Of a DNA stretch of 46,854 nucleotides, positions 32,571-42,660 are shown piece after piece. The stretch comes from Actinacidiphila rubida. GTDB taxonomy: Bacteria > Actinomycetota > Actinomycetes > Streptomycetales > Streptomycetaceae. The stretch spans positions 1 through 46,854 of the forward strand of contig NZ_FODD01000051.1 in the NCBI RefSeq assembly GCF_900110255.1, given 5' to 3'. The position numbers and the translations under genes were made by a program. How positions within the stretch are numbered: the stretch's first letter is position 1; every line of letters begins with the position of its first letter. Below the pieces are notes generated by a model. The model did no database searches, had not been told where the DNA came from, and saw only the letters and a program-made list of their open reading frames with translations.

Positions 32571-33731
32571 TCAGACCTCGCCGTCCGTGTCGTCGCCGTC
32601 GTGACCGTTGTCGCTGTCGCCGTCGTCCCCACGGCCGCCGCCTCCACGGCCGCCGTCGTCCGCGCCGTCCCGCGCCGCGTCGGCGGACAGCGCGTCGTCC
32701 CCGAGGGGACGCACCGGGCCGTCGGCCGGCACCGCGACCGCCTGCTTGCGCAGGCTCTCCGCGAGCCGGTAGAGGCCGCCGAGGTCGACGCCGTCCGACA
32801 GCAGCTCCAACTCCCGCACGGGCAGGCCGAGGCCGGTGATCTCCGCGCGTTGCGCGCGTTCCAGGACGACCCGCTCGGCGTGCTCGTGTGCCTGCGCCAG
32901 CAGCGGGTCGACCAGGCGCTCGGCCAGGCCGCCGCGCCGCGCACCGCCCAGGCCCGCCTGGGACAGCGCCTTCGCGACGGCCGTGCGGCGCGGCCCGTCG
33001 GCCACCTCGGTCAGGTCCGCGTCGGACAGCAGCACCGGGCGGAGCATGTTGACGATCACCGCGCCCACGGGCAGGCCCGCCGCGCGCAGCTCCGCCACGC
33101 CGTCGACCGTCTCCTGGACCGGCATCTCCTCCAGCAGCGTCACCAGGTGGATGGCGGTCTGCGGGGACTTGAGCACGGCCATCACGGACTGCGCCTGGTT
33201 GTATATCGGGCCGACCCTGGCCAGGCCCGCGACCTCGTCGTTGACGTTCAGGAAGCGGGTGATGCGGCCGGTCGGCGGCGCGTCCAGCACCACCGCGTCG
33301 TACACCGGCCAGCCGGCCTTGTCCTTGCGGCGGACGGCCTCGCACATCTTGCCCGTGAGCAGCACGTCCCGGATGCCGGGCGCGACGGTGGTGGCGAAGT
33401 CGATCGCGCCGAGCTTCTTCAGCGCCCGGCCGGCCCGGCCGAGCTTGTAGAACATGTCGAGGTAGTCGAGCATCGCCAGCTCGGCGTCGATGGCCAGCGC
33501 GTGCACCTCGCCGCCGCCCGGCGCGGACGCGATCTTCCGCTCCTCGTAAGGCAGCGCCTCGGTCTCGAAGAGCTGGGCGATACCCTGCCGCTCCTCGACC
33601 TCGACCAGCAGCACGCGCCGGCCCTCGGCGGCGAGGGCGAGCGCCAGTGAGGCGGCGACCGTGGTCTTTCCCGTGCCGCCCTTGCCGGTCACGATGTGCA
33701 GTCTGACCGCAGATGACTGTTGAGGGCTCAC
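32571..33731 (-). CDS. ArsA family (Get3-like) ATPase, first of a pair
   Basis: The 386-residue protein has a deviant Walker A GKGGTGKTT at 16-24, VLLVEVEERQGIAQLF, a DAVVLDAPPTGRITRFL segment and MLRPVLLSDADL near residue 240. The last 45 residues are Asp/Gly-rich low complexity and probably disordered. ArsA/Get3-like ATPases dimerise and use ATP hydrolysis for delivery or sorting; in actinobacteria their clients are not known. The next gene begins four bases after this stop, so the two ATPases are one operon. The start is an ATG following a weak purine-rich signal. Confidence 0.88.
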   Translation of the reverse strand: MSPQQSSAVRLHIVTGKGGTGKTTVAASLALALAAEGRRVLLVEVEERQGIAQLFETEALPYEERKIASAPGGGEVHALAIDAELAMLDYLDMFYKLGRAGRALKKLGAIDFATTVAPGIRDVLLTGKMCEAVRRKDKAGWPVYDAVVLDAPPTGRITRFLNVNDEVAGLARVGPIYNQAQSVMAVLKSPQTAIHLVTLLEEMPVQETVDGVAELRAAGLPVGAVIVNMLRPVLLSDADLTEVADGPRRTAVAKALSQAGLGGARRGGLAERLVDPLLAQAHEHAERVVLERAQRAEITGLGLPVRELELLSDGVDLGGLYRLAESLRKQAVAVPADGPVRPLGDDALSADAARDGADDGGRGGGGRGDDGDSDNGHDGDDTDGEV

Positions 33732-33862
33732 CTTGCGAGCCTAACCACTCGACGGCCCCGACACTCGGCCGGTCGGCGGTTGACATCCCGGCGCCCGGCG
33801 TTCCGGCGGCACGCGGGGCCCGCCGGAACGGGGCGGGCGGGCCCGCGGACGAGAGCGGAATC

Positions 33863-33946
33863 CGGGGCCGGAGCGGGGCCGGAGCGGGGCCGGAGCGGGG
33901 CCGGAACCGGGCGGAATCCGGGGCCGGAGCGCGGGCGGAGCGGCGC
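33863..33946. repeat. GC-rich 11-bp tandem repeats in a divergent promoter gap
   Basis: Direct repeats of GCCGGAGCGGG occur three or four times in a row and then degenerate (33863-33946). They lie in the 320-base gap (33732-34051) between the ArsA pair and the DUF4177 gene. The long open frames through the repeats on both strands are low-complexity Arg/Pro/Gly/Ala and are not likely genes. Nothing else in the gap is recognisable apart from the TAGAGT box before 34052. Confidence 0.7.
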
Positions 33947-34051
33947 CGGACGAGCGGGGGACCGGGCCCGGCACGGGCCGGGATCGGACGCCGGCCCGAC
34001 GCGGGTCGGGCCGCCGGGGGAGCACCACGCCCAGGCACTAGAGTCGCCGTC

Positions 34052-34213
34052 ATGGCGAACAAGTGGGAATACGCGACCGTGCCGCTGCTGGTGCACGCGA
34101 CGAAGCAGATCCTCGACACCTGGGGCGAGGACGGCTGGGAGCTGGTGCAGGTCGTGCCCGGCCCGAACGATCCGGAGCAGCTGGTGGCGTACCTGAAGCG
34201 GGAGAAGCAGTAA
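34052..34213 (+). CDS. DUF4177 domain small protein
   Basis: This 53-residue protein (KWEYATVPLLVHATKQILD, then WGEDGWELVQVVPG) matches DUF4177, a small beta-alpha-beta protein family without a known role. A TAGAGT -10-like box (34040-34045) ends six bases before the ATG, so the mRNA is probably leaderless. The stop overlaps the RidA start (TAATG). Its position at the head of the RidA-Nudix-MBL row is also seen in other streptomycetes as I recall. Confidence 0.85.
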   Translation: MANKWEYATVPLLVHATKQILDTWGEDGWELVQVVPGPNDPEQLVAYLKREKQ

Positions 34214-34680
34214 TGAGTGGCGCGGTCGCCGCCCGGCTCGCCGAGCTGGGCCACACCCTGCCGGACGTCGTCCCGCCGCTGGCCGCGTACCAGCCCGCGG
34301 TGCGTTCGGGCGCGTACGTGTTCACGTCCGGTCAGCTGCCGATCGTCGACGGCAAGCTCGTGGCCACCGGCAAGGTCGGTGCCGAGGTCAGCGCCGAGGA
34401 GGCGTACGACCTGGCGCGGGTGTGCGCGCTCAACGCGCTCGCCGCCGTCCGTTCGGTGGTCGGCGACCTCGACCGCATCGCGCGGGTCGTGAAGGTCGTC
34501 GGCTTCGTCGCCTCCGCGCCGGACTTCACCGGCCAGCCGGCCGTCGTGAACGGCGCGAGCGAGCTGTTCGGCGAGGTGCTGGGCGACAAGGGCCAGCACG
34601 CGCGCAGCGCGGTCGGCGTCGCGGTGCTCCCGCTGGACGCGCCGGTCGAGGTCGAGATCCAGGTCGAACTGCTGCCGTAG
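34213..34680 (+). CDS. RidA family protein (enamine/imine deaminase)
   Basis: The 155-residue protein has the RidA/YjgF pattern: RSGAYVFTSGQLPIVDGKL, EAYDLARVCALNALAAVRSVVG, ARVVKVVGFVASAPDF and the active-site segment HARSAVGVAVLPLDAPVEVE, with the expected Arg. RidA hydrolyses reactive enamines and imines such as 2-aminoacrylate, which protects PLP enzymes. It starts within the stop of the DUF4177 gene (TAATG) and is probably translated by coupling. A 217-base gap with an independent promoter separates it from the Nudix gene. Confidence 0.9.
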   Translation: MSGAVAARLAELGHTLPDVVPPLAAYQPAVRSGAYVFTSGQLPIVDGKLVATGKVGAEVSAEEAYDLARVCALNALAAVRSVVGDLDRIARVVKVVGFVASAPDFTGQPAVVNGASELFGEVLGDKGQHARSAVGVAVLPLDAPVEVEIQVELLP

Positions 34681-34897
34681 GGCGAGGCCGTCGGCGGACG
34701 GCAGGCGGGGGCGTCGCGCATCGGGCGTCGAGCGTCGGGCGTCGTGGCGAACGCCGGGGCCGTTCCCGCCCCGGTCCGCCCGCCCGCCGGCGGTGCGCCG
34801 GGCCGTCCGCCGTCCGCCGGAAACCGCCGGCCGGGCAAGGCGCCGGCCGGGTCCCCGGGGACCTTCCCGCCACGAGGCGAGCCGGTAGCCTCGGGAC

Positions 34898-35821
34898 ATG
34901 ACCTCGATGGACGGTTCGGCGTTCCCCCCGGCGTGGCCCGAGCGGATCCGGGCGCTGGCCCGGGGCGAGCTCGCCGTGGTGCCCCCCAAGCCCGCGGCGA
35001 CCGTGCTGCTGCTGCGAGACGGTGCCGACGGCGGCGACGGCGGCGAGCCGATGGTGCACATGCTGCGGCGCCGCACGTCGATGGCCTTCGCCGGCGGTGC
35101 CTACGCCTACCCCGGCGGCGGCGTCGACCCGCGCGACGAGCGCGAGGTCCGCTGGGCAGGGCCCGGTGCCGCGCACTGGGCCGCAGTACTGGGGGTGCCG
35201 GAGGTCAGCGCGCAGGCCGTCGTCTGCGCGGCCGTCCGGGAGACGTTCGAGGAGTCGGGCGTGCTGCTGGCCGGCCCCGAGGACGGCACCGTCGTCGAGG
35301 ACACCACCGGCGACGACTGGGAGCGCGACCGGCAGGCGCTGGTCGCCCGCGAGCTGGGCTTCGCCGACTTCCTGGCCCGCCGCGGACTCGCGCTGCGCTC
35401 CGACCTGCTGGCCCCCTGGGCCCGCTGGATCACCCCGGAGTTCGAGGAGCGCCGCTACGACACGTGGTTCTTCCTGGCCCGGCTCCCCGAGGGGCAGCGC
35501 ACCCGCGACGTGTCCGGCGAGGCCGACCGCACGGTGTGGCTGCCGCCGAGCGAGGGCGTCGAGGGCTACGGCCGCGGCGAGATGGTGATGCTGCCGCCGA
35601 CCATCACGATGCTGCGGGACCTGCTGCCCTACTCCTCCGCGGACGCGGCGCTCGCCGCCGCGTCCGGCCGGGACCTGACACCGGTGCTGGCCAGGGCCGA
35701 ACTGGACGCATCCGGCGACGTGGTGCTGACCTGGCCGGGGCACGAGGAGTTCACCCGCGTCGTCAGGGGCCTGCCCGCGCCCCCGTCGGACGGCCCGGCG
35801 TCCGGGGGCGAGTGCCGGTGA
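34898..35821 (+). CDS. NUDIX hydrolase
   Basis: This 307-residue protein contains a Nudix box split by an insertion: YPGGGVDPRDE, about 38 residues, then AAVRETFEESGVLL (the RE-x-x-EE-x-G core). The fold resembles the peroxisomal NUDT19-type CoA/nucleotide diphosphatases in length and in its AYAYPGGG start. The substrate is unknown. A TAGCCT box (34886-34891) ends six bases before the ATG, so the transcript is probably leaderless. The stop overlaps the MBL start (GTGA). Confidence 0.88.
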   Translation: MTSMDGSAFPPAWPERIRALARGELAVVPPKPAATVLLLRDGADGGDGGEPMVHMLRRRTSMAFAGGAYAYPGGGVDPRDEREVRWAGPGAAHWAAVLGVPEVSAQAVVCAAVRETFEESGVLLAGPEDGTVVEDTTGDDWERDRQALVARELGFADFLARRGLALRSDLLAPWARWITPEFEERRYDTWFFLARLPEGQRTRDVSGEADRTVWLPPSEGVEGYGRGEMVMLPPTITMLRDLLPYSSADAALAAASGRDLTPVLARAELDASGDVVLTWPGHEEFTRVVRGLPAPPSDGPASGGECR

Positions 35822-36762
35822 CCGAGGTGACACCGCCGGGCCGGCCCGGACCGGACGGGCGGCCGGACCGCTCGGGCCCCTCCGCCGCGGGCCGCCACGG
35901 CCAGGGCCAGCCGCTGCACCGGCCGCAGGGCCAGCCGCCCGTTCCGCCCGGCCGCCCGCTGGACACCGTCGGCGGGCGGGCCACCGAGCGGGCGCTGTGC
36001 GTGCTCGCCCCCAACCCCTCGCCGATGACGCTCGACGGCACCAACACCTGGATCGTCGCCGAGCCGGACTCCGAGCTGGCCGTCGTCATCGACCCCGGCC
36101 CGCTCGACGAGGCGCACCTGGCGAACGTGGTGGCCACCGCGGAACGGCTCGGCAAGCGCGTCGCGCTGACGCTGCTGACGCACGGCCACCCCGACCACGC
36201 CGAGGGCGCCGCCCGGTTCGCCGAGCTGACCCGCACGCCGGTGCGGGCGCTCGACCCGGCGCTGCGGCTCGGCGACGAGGGCCTGACCGCGGGCGACACG
36301 GTGACCACCGGCGGGCTGGAGCTGCGGGTGCTGCCGACCCCGGGCCACACCGCGGACTCGCTGTCGTTCCAGCTGCCCGCGGACGCCGCGGTGCTGACCG
36401 GCGACACCGTGCTGGGCCGCGGCACCACCGTCGTCGCGTACCCCGACGGCCGCCTCGGCGACTACCTGGACTCGCTGCGCCGGCTCCAGGCGCTGACCGC
36501 CGACGGCGGCGTGGACACCGTGCTGCCCGGGCACGGGCCGGTGCTCGCCGACGCGCGCGGGGCCGTCGAGTTCTACCTGGCGCACCGCGCGCACCGTCTC
36601 GCGCAGGTCGAGACGGCCGTCGAGTCCGGCCTGCGGACCGCGTCCGAGGTCGTGGCGCACGTGTACGCGGACGTCGACCGGTCGCTGTGGCCGGCCGCCG
36701 AGCTGTCGGTCCACGCGCAACTGGACTACCTGCGGGAACACGGACTGATCGAGCTGCCATGA
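35818..36762 (+). CDS. Metallo-beta-lactamase fold hydrolase (LACTB2-like)
   Basis: The 314-residue protein has the MBL motif THGHPDHAEG (His122, His124, Asp126, His127), LPTPGHTADSLSFQL with the third ligand, a GDTVLG Asp and VLPGHGPVL. The C-terminal extension (AQVETAVESGLRTASEVVAHVY) resembles the winged helix of LACTB2-like enzymes, which act on RNA or thioesters. The first 48 residues are Gly/Pro/Gln-rich and probably disordered. GTG 35818 overlaps the Nudix stop. The P450 gene starts within its own stop. Confidence 0.9.
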   Translation: MTEVTPPGRPGPDGRPDRSGPSAAGRHGQGQPLHRPQGQPPVPPGRPLDTVGGRATERALCVLAPNPSPMTLDGTNTWIVAEPDSELAVVIDPGPLDEAHLANVVATAERLGKRVALTLLTHGHPDHAEGAARFAELTRTPVRALDPALRLGDEGLTAGDTVTTGGLELRVLPTPGHTADSLSFQLPADAAVLTGDTVLGRGTTVVAYPDGRLGDYLDSLRRLQALTADGGVDTVLPGHGPVLADARGAVEFYLAHRAHRLAQVETAVESGLRTASEVVAHVYADVDRSLWPAAELSVHAQLDYLREHGLIELP

Positions 36763-38054
36763 CGCCCTCCTCCCCGACATCCGGGACCTCCCCGACGCCC
36801 CCGGCCTCGCCGGCTTCCTCGGGCTCGCCCTCCCCCGACGCCGCGACCGCCCTGTTCCAGCCGTGGGCGGGCTCCTTCGTCGCCGACCCGTACCCCGCGT
36901 ACGAGGCGCTGCGCGCGGCCGGCCGCGTCCACTACTTCGCGCCGACCGACCAGTGGCTGGTGCCGCACCACGACGACGTGAGCGCGCTGCTGCGCGACCG
37001 CCGGCTGGGCCGCACCTACCTGCACCGCTTCAGCCACGAGGAGTTCGGCCGGCCGGCGCCGCCGCCGGAGCACGAGCCGTTCACCACGCTCAACGGCGAG
37101 GGGATGCTCGACCTGGAGGAGCCGGCGCACGCGCGTGTCCGCCGCCTGGTCTCCAAGGCGTTCACCCCGCGGATGGTGGACGACCTCGCGCCGACCGTGC
37201 GGCGGCTGGCCGCCGAACTGGTCGGGTCGCTGCACGCGGACGGCGGCGGCGACCTGCTGGCGCGGGTCGCCGAGCCGCTGCCGGTCGCGGTGATCGCCGA
37301 GATGCTGGGCGTGCCGCCCGCCGACCGGGGGCTGCTGCGGCCCTGGTCCGCGGCGATCACCGGCATGTTCGAGCTGAACCCCACCGAGGAGAGCGCGCGG
37401 CGGGCGGTGCGGGCCAGCGAGGAGTTCTCCGCCTATCTGCGGGAGCTGATCACCGCCCGTCGCCGCGACCCCGGCACCGACCTGATCAGCGCGCTGATCG
37501 CCGCGCACGACGGCGGTGACGTGCTCAGCGAGCAGGAGATGGTGTCCACGTGCGTGCTGCTGCTGAACGCCGGGCACGAGGCCACCGTCAACACCACGAC
37601 GCTGGGCTGGCTGGCGCTGTTCCGCCACCCCGACCAGCTGCGGCTGCTCCAGCGGGACCCCGGCCTGCTCCGGGACGGCGTCGAGGAGATGCTGCGCTAC
37701 GACACGCCGTTGCAGATGTTCGAGCGGTGGGTGCTGGACGACGTCGAGATCGACGGCACCGTCGTCCCCCGCGGCTCCGAGGTGGCGCTGCTGTTCGGGT
37801 CGGCGAACCGCGACCCGTCCCGGTTCGCCGACCCGGACCGCTTCGACGTCACCCGTCCCGCGGCCGGCAACAGGCACCTGTCGTTCGGCGCGGGCATCCA
37901 CTACTGCCTGGGCGCGCCGCTGGCCCGCCTCGAACTCGCCGCGTCCTTCGGGACGTTCCTGGGCCGGGCGCCCGGCATGCGACTGGCCGAGGAGCCGCGG
38001 TGGCGCCCCGGGTACGTCATCCGCGGCCTGGAGGAACTGCTCGTCACCTGGTGA
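36759..38054 (+). CDS. Cytochrome P450
   Basis: This 431-residue bacterial-type P450 has the I-helix oxygen-binding motif AGHEATVN, the K-helix ExxR in EEMLR, and the haem loop FGAGIHYCLGAPLARLE with Cys383. Residues 1-25 are Ser/Pro/Thr-rich. The substrate is unknown; there is no ferredoxin or reductase gene nearby, so electrons come from elsewhere. The ATG overlaps the MBL stop (ATGA), which ties it to the Nudix-MBL row by translational coupling. Its presence there suggests a detoxification role, but a biosynthetic role is equally open. Confidence 0.92.
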   Translation: MTPSSPTSGTSPTPPASPASSGSPSPDAATALFQPWAGSFVADPYPAYEALRAAGRVHYFAPTDQWLVPHHDDVSALLRDRRLGRTYLHRFSHEEFGRPAPPPEHEPFTTLNGEGMLDLEEPAHARVRRLVSKAFTPRMVDDLAPTVRRLAAELVGSLHADGGGDLLARVAEPLPVAVIAEMLGVPPADRGLLRPWSAAITGMFELNPTEESARRAVRASEEFSAYLRELITARRRDPGTDLISALIAAHDGGDVLSEQEMVSTCVLLLNAGHEATVNTTTLGWLALFRHPDQLRLLQRDPGLLRDGVEEMLRYDTPLQMFERWVLDDVEIDGTVVPRGSEVALLFGSANRDPSRFADPDRFDVTRPAAGNRHLSFGAGIHYCLGAPLARLELAASFGTFLGRAPGMRLAEEPRWRPGYVIRGLEELLVTW

Positions 38055-38124
38055 CCGGCGCCGGGCGGGCGCCGGCCCCGCGGTGGGTACGGGCGGGCGC
38101 GCGCGGACTCCCGTCCGCCCGCCG

Positions 38125-38952
38125 TCACTTCGGGACGGTCAGCCGCCACGCGGACGCCTCGACGGTCCACGTGCGGGTGCGCACCGGGCCGGTGATCGCC
38201 GAGTCGGCCCGGTAGCGGAAGTCCCGGCCGGAGACGGTGATGGTGCGGGCGCGCGTCCGCACGTGCGCGGAGTCCTGCGTGTGCCGCACCGAGATCTCGG
38301 CGAAGCCGGCCGGTGCGGTGCGCACCGACACCTCGTGCACCGGCCGGTCCAGGTCCGCGAGCAGCACGCCGTCCGCCTCGACGCGCAGCCGCTGCTGGCG
38401 CTGCGGCTGCTGGCCGTTCACCGGGATCGGCGAGGTCAGGGTGCGCACCAGGGACCGGGCGGTCTTCTCCACCGGCGTCCACCAGCGCGCGGAGGTCTGC
38501 GCGGTGGGGTTGCCGCAGGGGATGCTCAGCGCGCCCAGCACGATGCCGCCGCTCTCGTCGACGAGGATGTCCAGCTCGCGTTCGGCGCCGTCGAGCACCG
38601 CCCGGGCGGCGGCCGGCACCTGGCCGGGGACGCCGAGAGCCCGCAGCAGCGTGGAGCGCGGGCCGATCGGCACCACCGCGACCGGCGCCTCGTGCAGCGC
38701 CCGCTCGCGGTGCAGCGCCCGCACGGTGCGCAGCAGTGCCGCGTCGTCGCCCAGCACCACCGGGTGGCGGCGGCCGCGGTGCGCCAGGGCGTGCTCGGCC
38801 TCGGCCGCGGATTCCGGCAGAACGATCTTCAGCGAGGCCGCGCCCGCACGCAGTACGTCCTTGGCGATCCGCACGGACTCGCCGTCGACGGCGCGTGCCG
38901 CGGGGTCGACGAGGACGAGCAGGGACTGTCCGGCCGGGACGTGAGCCGACAC
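38125..38952 (-). CDS. Diacylglycerol-kinase-like protein with degenerate active site
   Basis: The 275-residue protein follows the layout of lipid and diacylglycerol kinases: VLVDPAARAVDGESV at the start, HPVVLGDDAALLRTV where GGDGT is expected, VVPIGPRSTLLRALGV where the PLGTGND nucleotide loop is expected, and a C-terminal beta domain with LRVEADGVLLADLDRPVHEV. The catalytic GGDGT motif is missing, so kinase activity is doubtful. The GTG start at 38952 has AGGAAGG about five bases upstream. It is divergent from purA with about 130 bases between starts. I recall that streptomycetes often conserve such a protein at this place. Confidence 0.75.
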   Translation of the reverse strand: MSAHVPAGQSLLVLVDPAARAVDGESVRIAKDVLRAGAASLKIVLPESAAEAEHALAHRGRRHPVVLGDDAALLRTVRALHRERALHEAPVAVVPIGPRSTLLRALGVPGQVPAAARAVLDGAERELDILVDESGGIVLGALSIPCGNPTAQTSARWWTPVEKTARSLVRTLTSPIPVNGQQPQRQQRLRVEADGVLLADLDRPVHEVSVRTAPAGFAEISVRHTQDSAHVRTRARTITVSGRDFRYRADSAITGPVRTRTWTVEASAWRLTVPK

Positions 38953-39016
38953 CTTGGTCCTTCCTCAGGTAAAATCTCGGTGCAAGAGCCCCTTGCGCCT
39001 TTGCGTCAGGGGCTTC
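38946..39016 (+). promoter_or_regulatory. purA promoter and leader hairpin
   Basis: A TAAAAT -10 box (38970-38975) lies 18 bases after CCGACA and would start transcription near 38982. The leader then forms a hairpin (AGCCCCT / AGGGGCT, an adjoining GCGC / GCGT stem and a CTTT loop, 38987-39014) about 75 bases before the purA start codon. No long T-run follows. It may tune or attenuate purA, but no known riboswitch matches. Confidence 0.55.
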
Positions 39017-39086
39017 GTCTATTCCGGGGCAGGTTCGACGGCTCTCTGCACGTTGGACATGCCCCGCCCGGAAGGGGTGTACGCCT

Positions 39087-40370
<1,284 letters not shown>

Positions 40371-40407
40371 ACGGTACGCAGCGGACGCATTTGACGCGGC
40401 TCCGGCG

Positions 40408-40451
40408 GACGGGCCGGGCACGGACGGTACGCCGTCCGGGCCCGGCCCGTC
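40408..40451. terminator. Bidirectional terminator after purA
   Basis: The arms GACGGGCCGGGC and GCCCGGCCCGTC pair over 12 bases, and an inner GGACGG / CCGTCC stem closes a TACG loop, making a long two-part hairpin. It lies between purA and the convergent kinase gene. Confidence 0.8.
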
Positions 40452-40473
40452 CGGCGTTCGCGGTGCGTGCGGG

Positions 40474-42339
40474 TCAGCCGGTCCGCTCGTACGTCAGCGG
40501 CGCCTTGCCCGACTCCAGGTTGTCCCGGCGCAGGTGCGTGGCGTCGACCAGGGTCAGGGACGTCGTCTCGCCGGGCAGGCACGCGCCGGCCGGCTCACCG
40601 CGGGTGAGCACCGACGCGCTCAGCTCGGTGGGCGGCCCCGCGGAGGTGACGTGCATGGACCACGCGCAGTCGTAGCCGCCGCCGCTGGTGCTGTCGCCGG
40701 TCAGCACGACCGAGCCGTCCGCGTGGACGGTCAGCGTCCGGTCGTTCTCGCCCTGCCCGCTGTCGAAGGCGGCGTGCCAGGTCCCGACCAGGTCGGCGGG
40801 CGCGGGCACGCCGCCCGGGCCGCCCGGGCCGCCCGGGCCCGAGGGCGTGGCCGTGGCCGGCGGCGTCGCGGCCGTGGTGCCGCCACCCTTCGCCGTCGTG
40901 GCCGGCGCCGAGGAGGCGGTGCGCGGTCCGGAGCCGCCGTGGTCGCCGGCGCGCAGCGCCACCAGCGCCGTCGTGGTGCCCGCGATCACCGCGAGCAGCA
41001 CCACGACGGCGATGAGCGCGCCACGCCGCCCGCGCCGCGGGGGCGCGGCCGCCGGGCCGCCGGGCGGGAGGTGCGGGGCCGTCGCGGCGTGCGGCGGTAC
41101 CGGCGCACCGGCCGCGGACGGCGGGTACGCCGTGCCCGGCTGGGGTGCCGCGGTGGACCCCGTGCCGGGGCCGGCGGCCTGTACCGCGGCGGGTGCGGCC
41201 GCTGACGCGGGTGCGGGCCACGGCTCGGCGCGCGGCCGCGGCACGACCGGGCTCGGGGCGTCCGAGGAGGCCCGGGTGTCCCGGGTGCCGTGGGTGTCGC
41301 GGGGCGCCTGCCCGGCCGGCGCGGTCTGGACGCGGGTCCTCGCGCTCGGCGCGTCCGCCAGGCTCACGACGGGCAGGGAGCCGGTCTCCGCCGCCTCCAG
41401 TTCCAGCAGCCGCACCGCCTGCCGCCCCAGCTGGGCGACGATCGCGCCCGGCAGCCACGGCTCGCCGGCGGGCCCGGTGGCGTCCACCGCACCGCCCGCG
41501 CCGATGCGCTCCTGCACCTCCGCGAGCGACGGACGCTCCTGCGGGTCCTTGACCAGGCACGCGGCGACCAGGTCGCGCAGGCCGTCCGGCACGGCGTCCA
41601 GGTCCGGCGGCTCCTGCACGATGCGGAACATCTGCGCGTGCACCCCGCTGGAGGCCGCGCCGAACGGCTGCAGCCCGGTGGCCGCGAAGGCCAGTACCGA
41701 GCCGAGGCAGAAGATGTCGCAGGCCGGGGTGACGATCCGGTCGCCGCGCACCTGCTCGGGCGACATGAAGGCGGGGGAGCCGACCATGGCGCCGGTGTAG
41801 GTGACAGCGCCCTCCGTGCCCTCCGTGCCCTCGCCGTCGTCCGCGACGGTCTCCAGGGCCCGGGCGATGCCGAAGTCGATCACCCGCGGCCCGTCGATGG
41901 TGATCATCACGTTGGACGGCTTGAGGTCGCGGTGCACCAGGCCGGCCGCGTGGATGTCGGCGAGCGCGTGCGCCAGCCCCGAGGCCAGCACCCGCACCGA
42001 CGGCTCGGGCAGCGGGCCGTGGTCCCTGGCGACGACCTGCTGGAGCGAGGGCCCCGCGACGTACCCGGTGGCGACCCACGGGATCTCCGCCTCGGTGTCG
42101 GCGTCCAGGACGGGCGCGGTCCAGCGGCCGCCGACGCGGCGGGCGGCGCGCACCTCGCGGCGGAACCGGGTGCGGAACTCCTCCTGCTCGGCGAGTTCCG
42201 CGCGCACCAGCTTCACCGCGACCGTCCGGCCGCGCTCGGACCGGGCCAGGTACACCCGCCCCATGCCGCCGGTGCCCAGCCGGCCCAGGAGGCGGTACGT
42301 GCCGATCCAGCGCGGGTCGTCGGCCCGAAGCTCGTCCAT
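40474..42339 (-). CDS. Receptor-like serine/threonine protein kinase
   Basis: This 621-residue kinase has the Gly loop LGTGGMGRVYLARS, Lys43 (VAVKLV), HRDLKPSN with Asp138, DFG at 155-157, and GSPAFMSPEQVRGD in the activation segment. The kinase domain ends near 280. A Pro/Ala/Thr-rich juxtamembrane linker follows (about 330-437), one membrane segment (441-462) and an exported C-terminal domain (about 525-621) with Cys residues. It therefore senses outside and signals inside. ATG 42339 gives the usual start; the in-frame ATG at 42381 is upstream. It is divergent from the GntR regulator. Confidence 0.92.
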   Translation of the reverse strand: MDELRADDPRWIGTYRLLGRLGTGGMGRVYLARSERGRTVAVKLVRAELAEQEEFRTRFRREVRAARRVGGRWTAPVLDADTEAEIPWVATGYVAGPSLQQVVARDHGPLPEPSVRVLASGLAHALADIHAAGLVHRDLKPSNVMITIDGPRVIDFGIARALETVADDGEGTEGTEGAVTYTGAMVGSPAFMSPEQVRGDRIVTPACDIFCLGSVLAFAATGLQPFGAASSGVHAQMFRIVQEPPDLDAVPDGLRDLVAACLVKDPQERPSLAEVQERIGAGGAVDATGPAGEPWLPGAIVAQLGRQAVRLLELEAAETGSLPVVSLADAPSARTRVQTAPAGQAPRDTHGTRDTRASSDAPSPVVPRPRAEPWPAPASAAAPAAVQAAGPGTGSTAAPQPGTAYPPSAAGAPVPPHAATAPHLPPGGPAAAPPRRGRRGALIAVVVLLAVIAGTTTALVALRAGDHGGSGPRTASSAPATTAKGGGTTAATPPATATPSGPGGPGGPGGVPAPADLVGTWHAAFDSGQGENDRTLTVHADGSVVLTGDSTSGGGYDCAWSMHVTSAGPPTELSASVLTRGEPAGACLPGETTSLTLVDATHLRRDNLESGKAPLTYERTG

Positions 42340-42660
42340 CCCTGGCCCCCCGTCTCCGACGGCGCGGGCGTCGCCCCGCACTCGTACGGCCGAAGAATAT
42401 GCGTACGAACGGCCGGCGGTCCGCCCGCCGCCCCTGACAACCCGCCGGTTCCGCGACGGCTTTCGCCACCCGCCCCCACCCCGGCGCCCCGGCCCCCTCC
42501 GGGCACCGCCGGCGGCTCCCGCCGTCGCCGACCGTCACGCCGTGGCCACGATGAGCCGAACCTCGCGGCGCGGGCCCCGCGCACTCGCCTATCGTGTGCG
42601 GGGTCATCCGCACGGCCGCCGCTCGGTCGCGCGGCAGCCGACGCGGGAGAGGACCGTGGC
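42340..42660. other. Divergent promoter region between kinase and GntR genes
   Basis: This 321-base gap contains no credible gene. On the plus strand a TATCGT box at 42589-42594 could be a -10 for the GntR gene, but no clear -35 is seen. AAGAATATGCGTACG near 42393 is the only AT-rich spot and may hold the kinase promoter. Confidence 0.45.
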
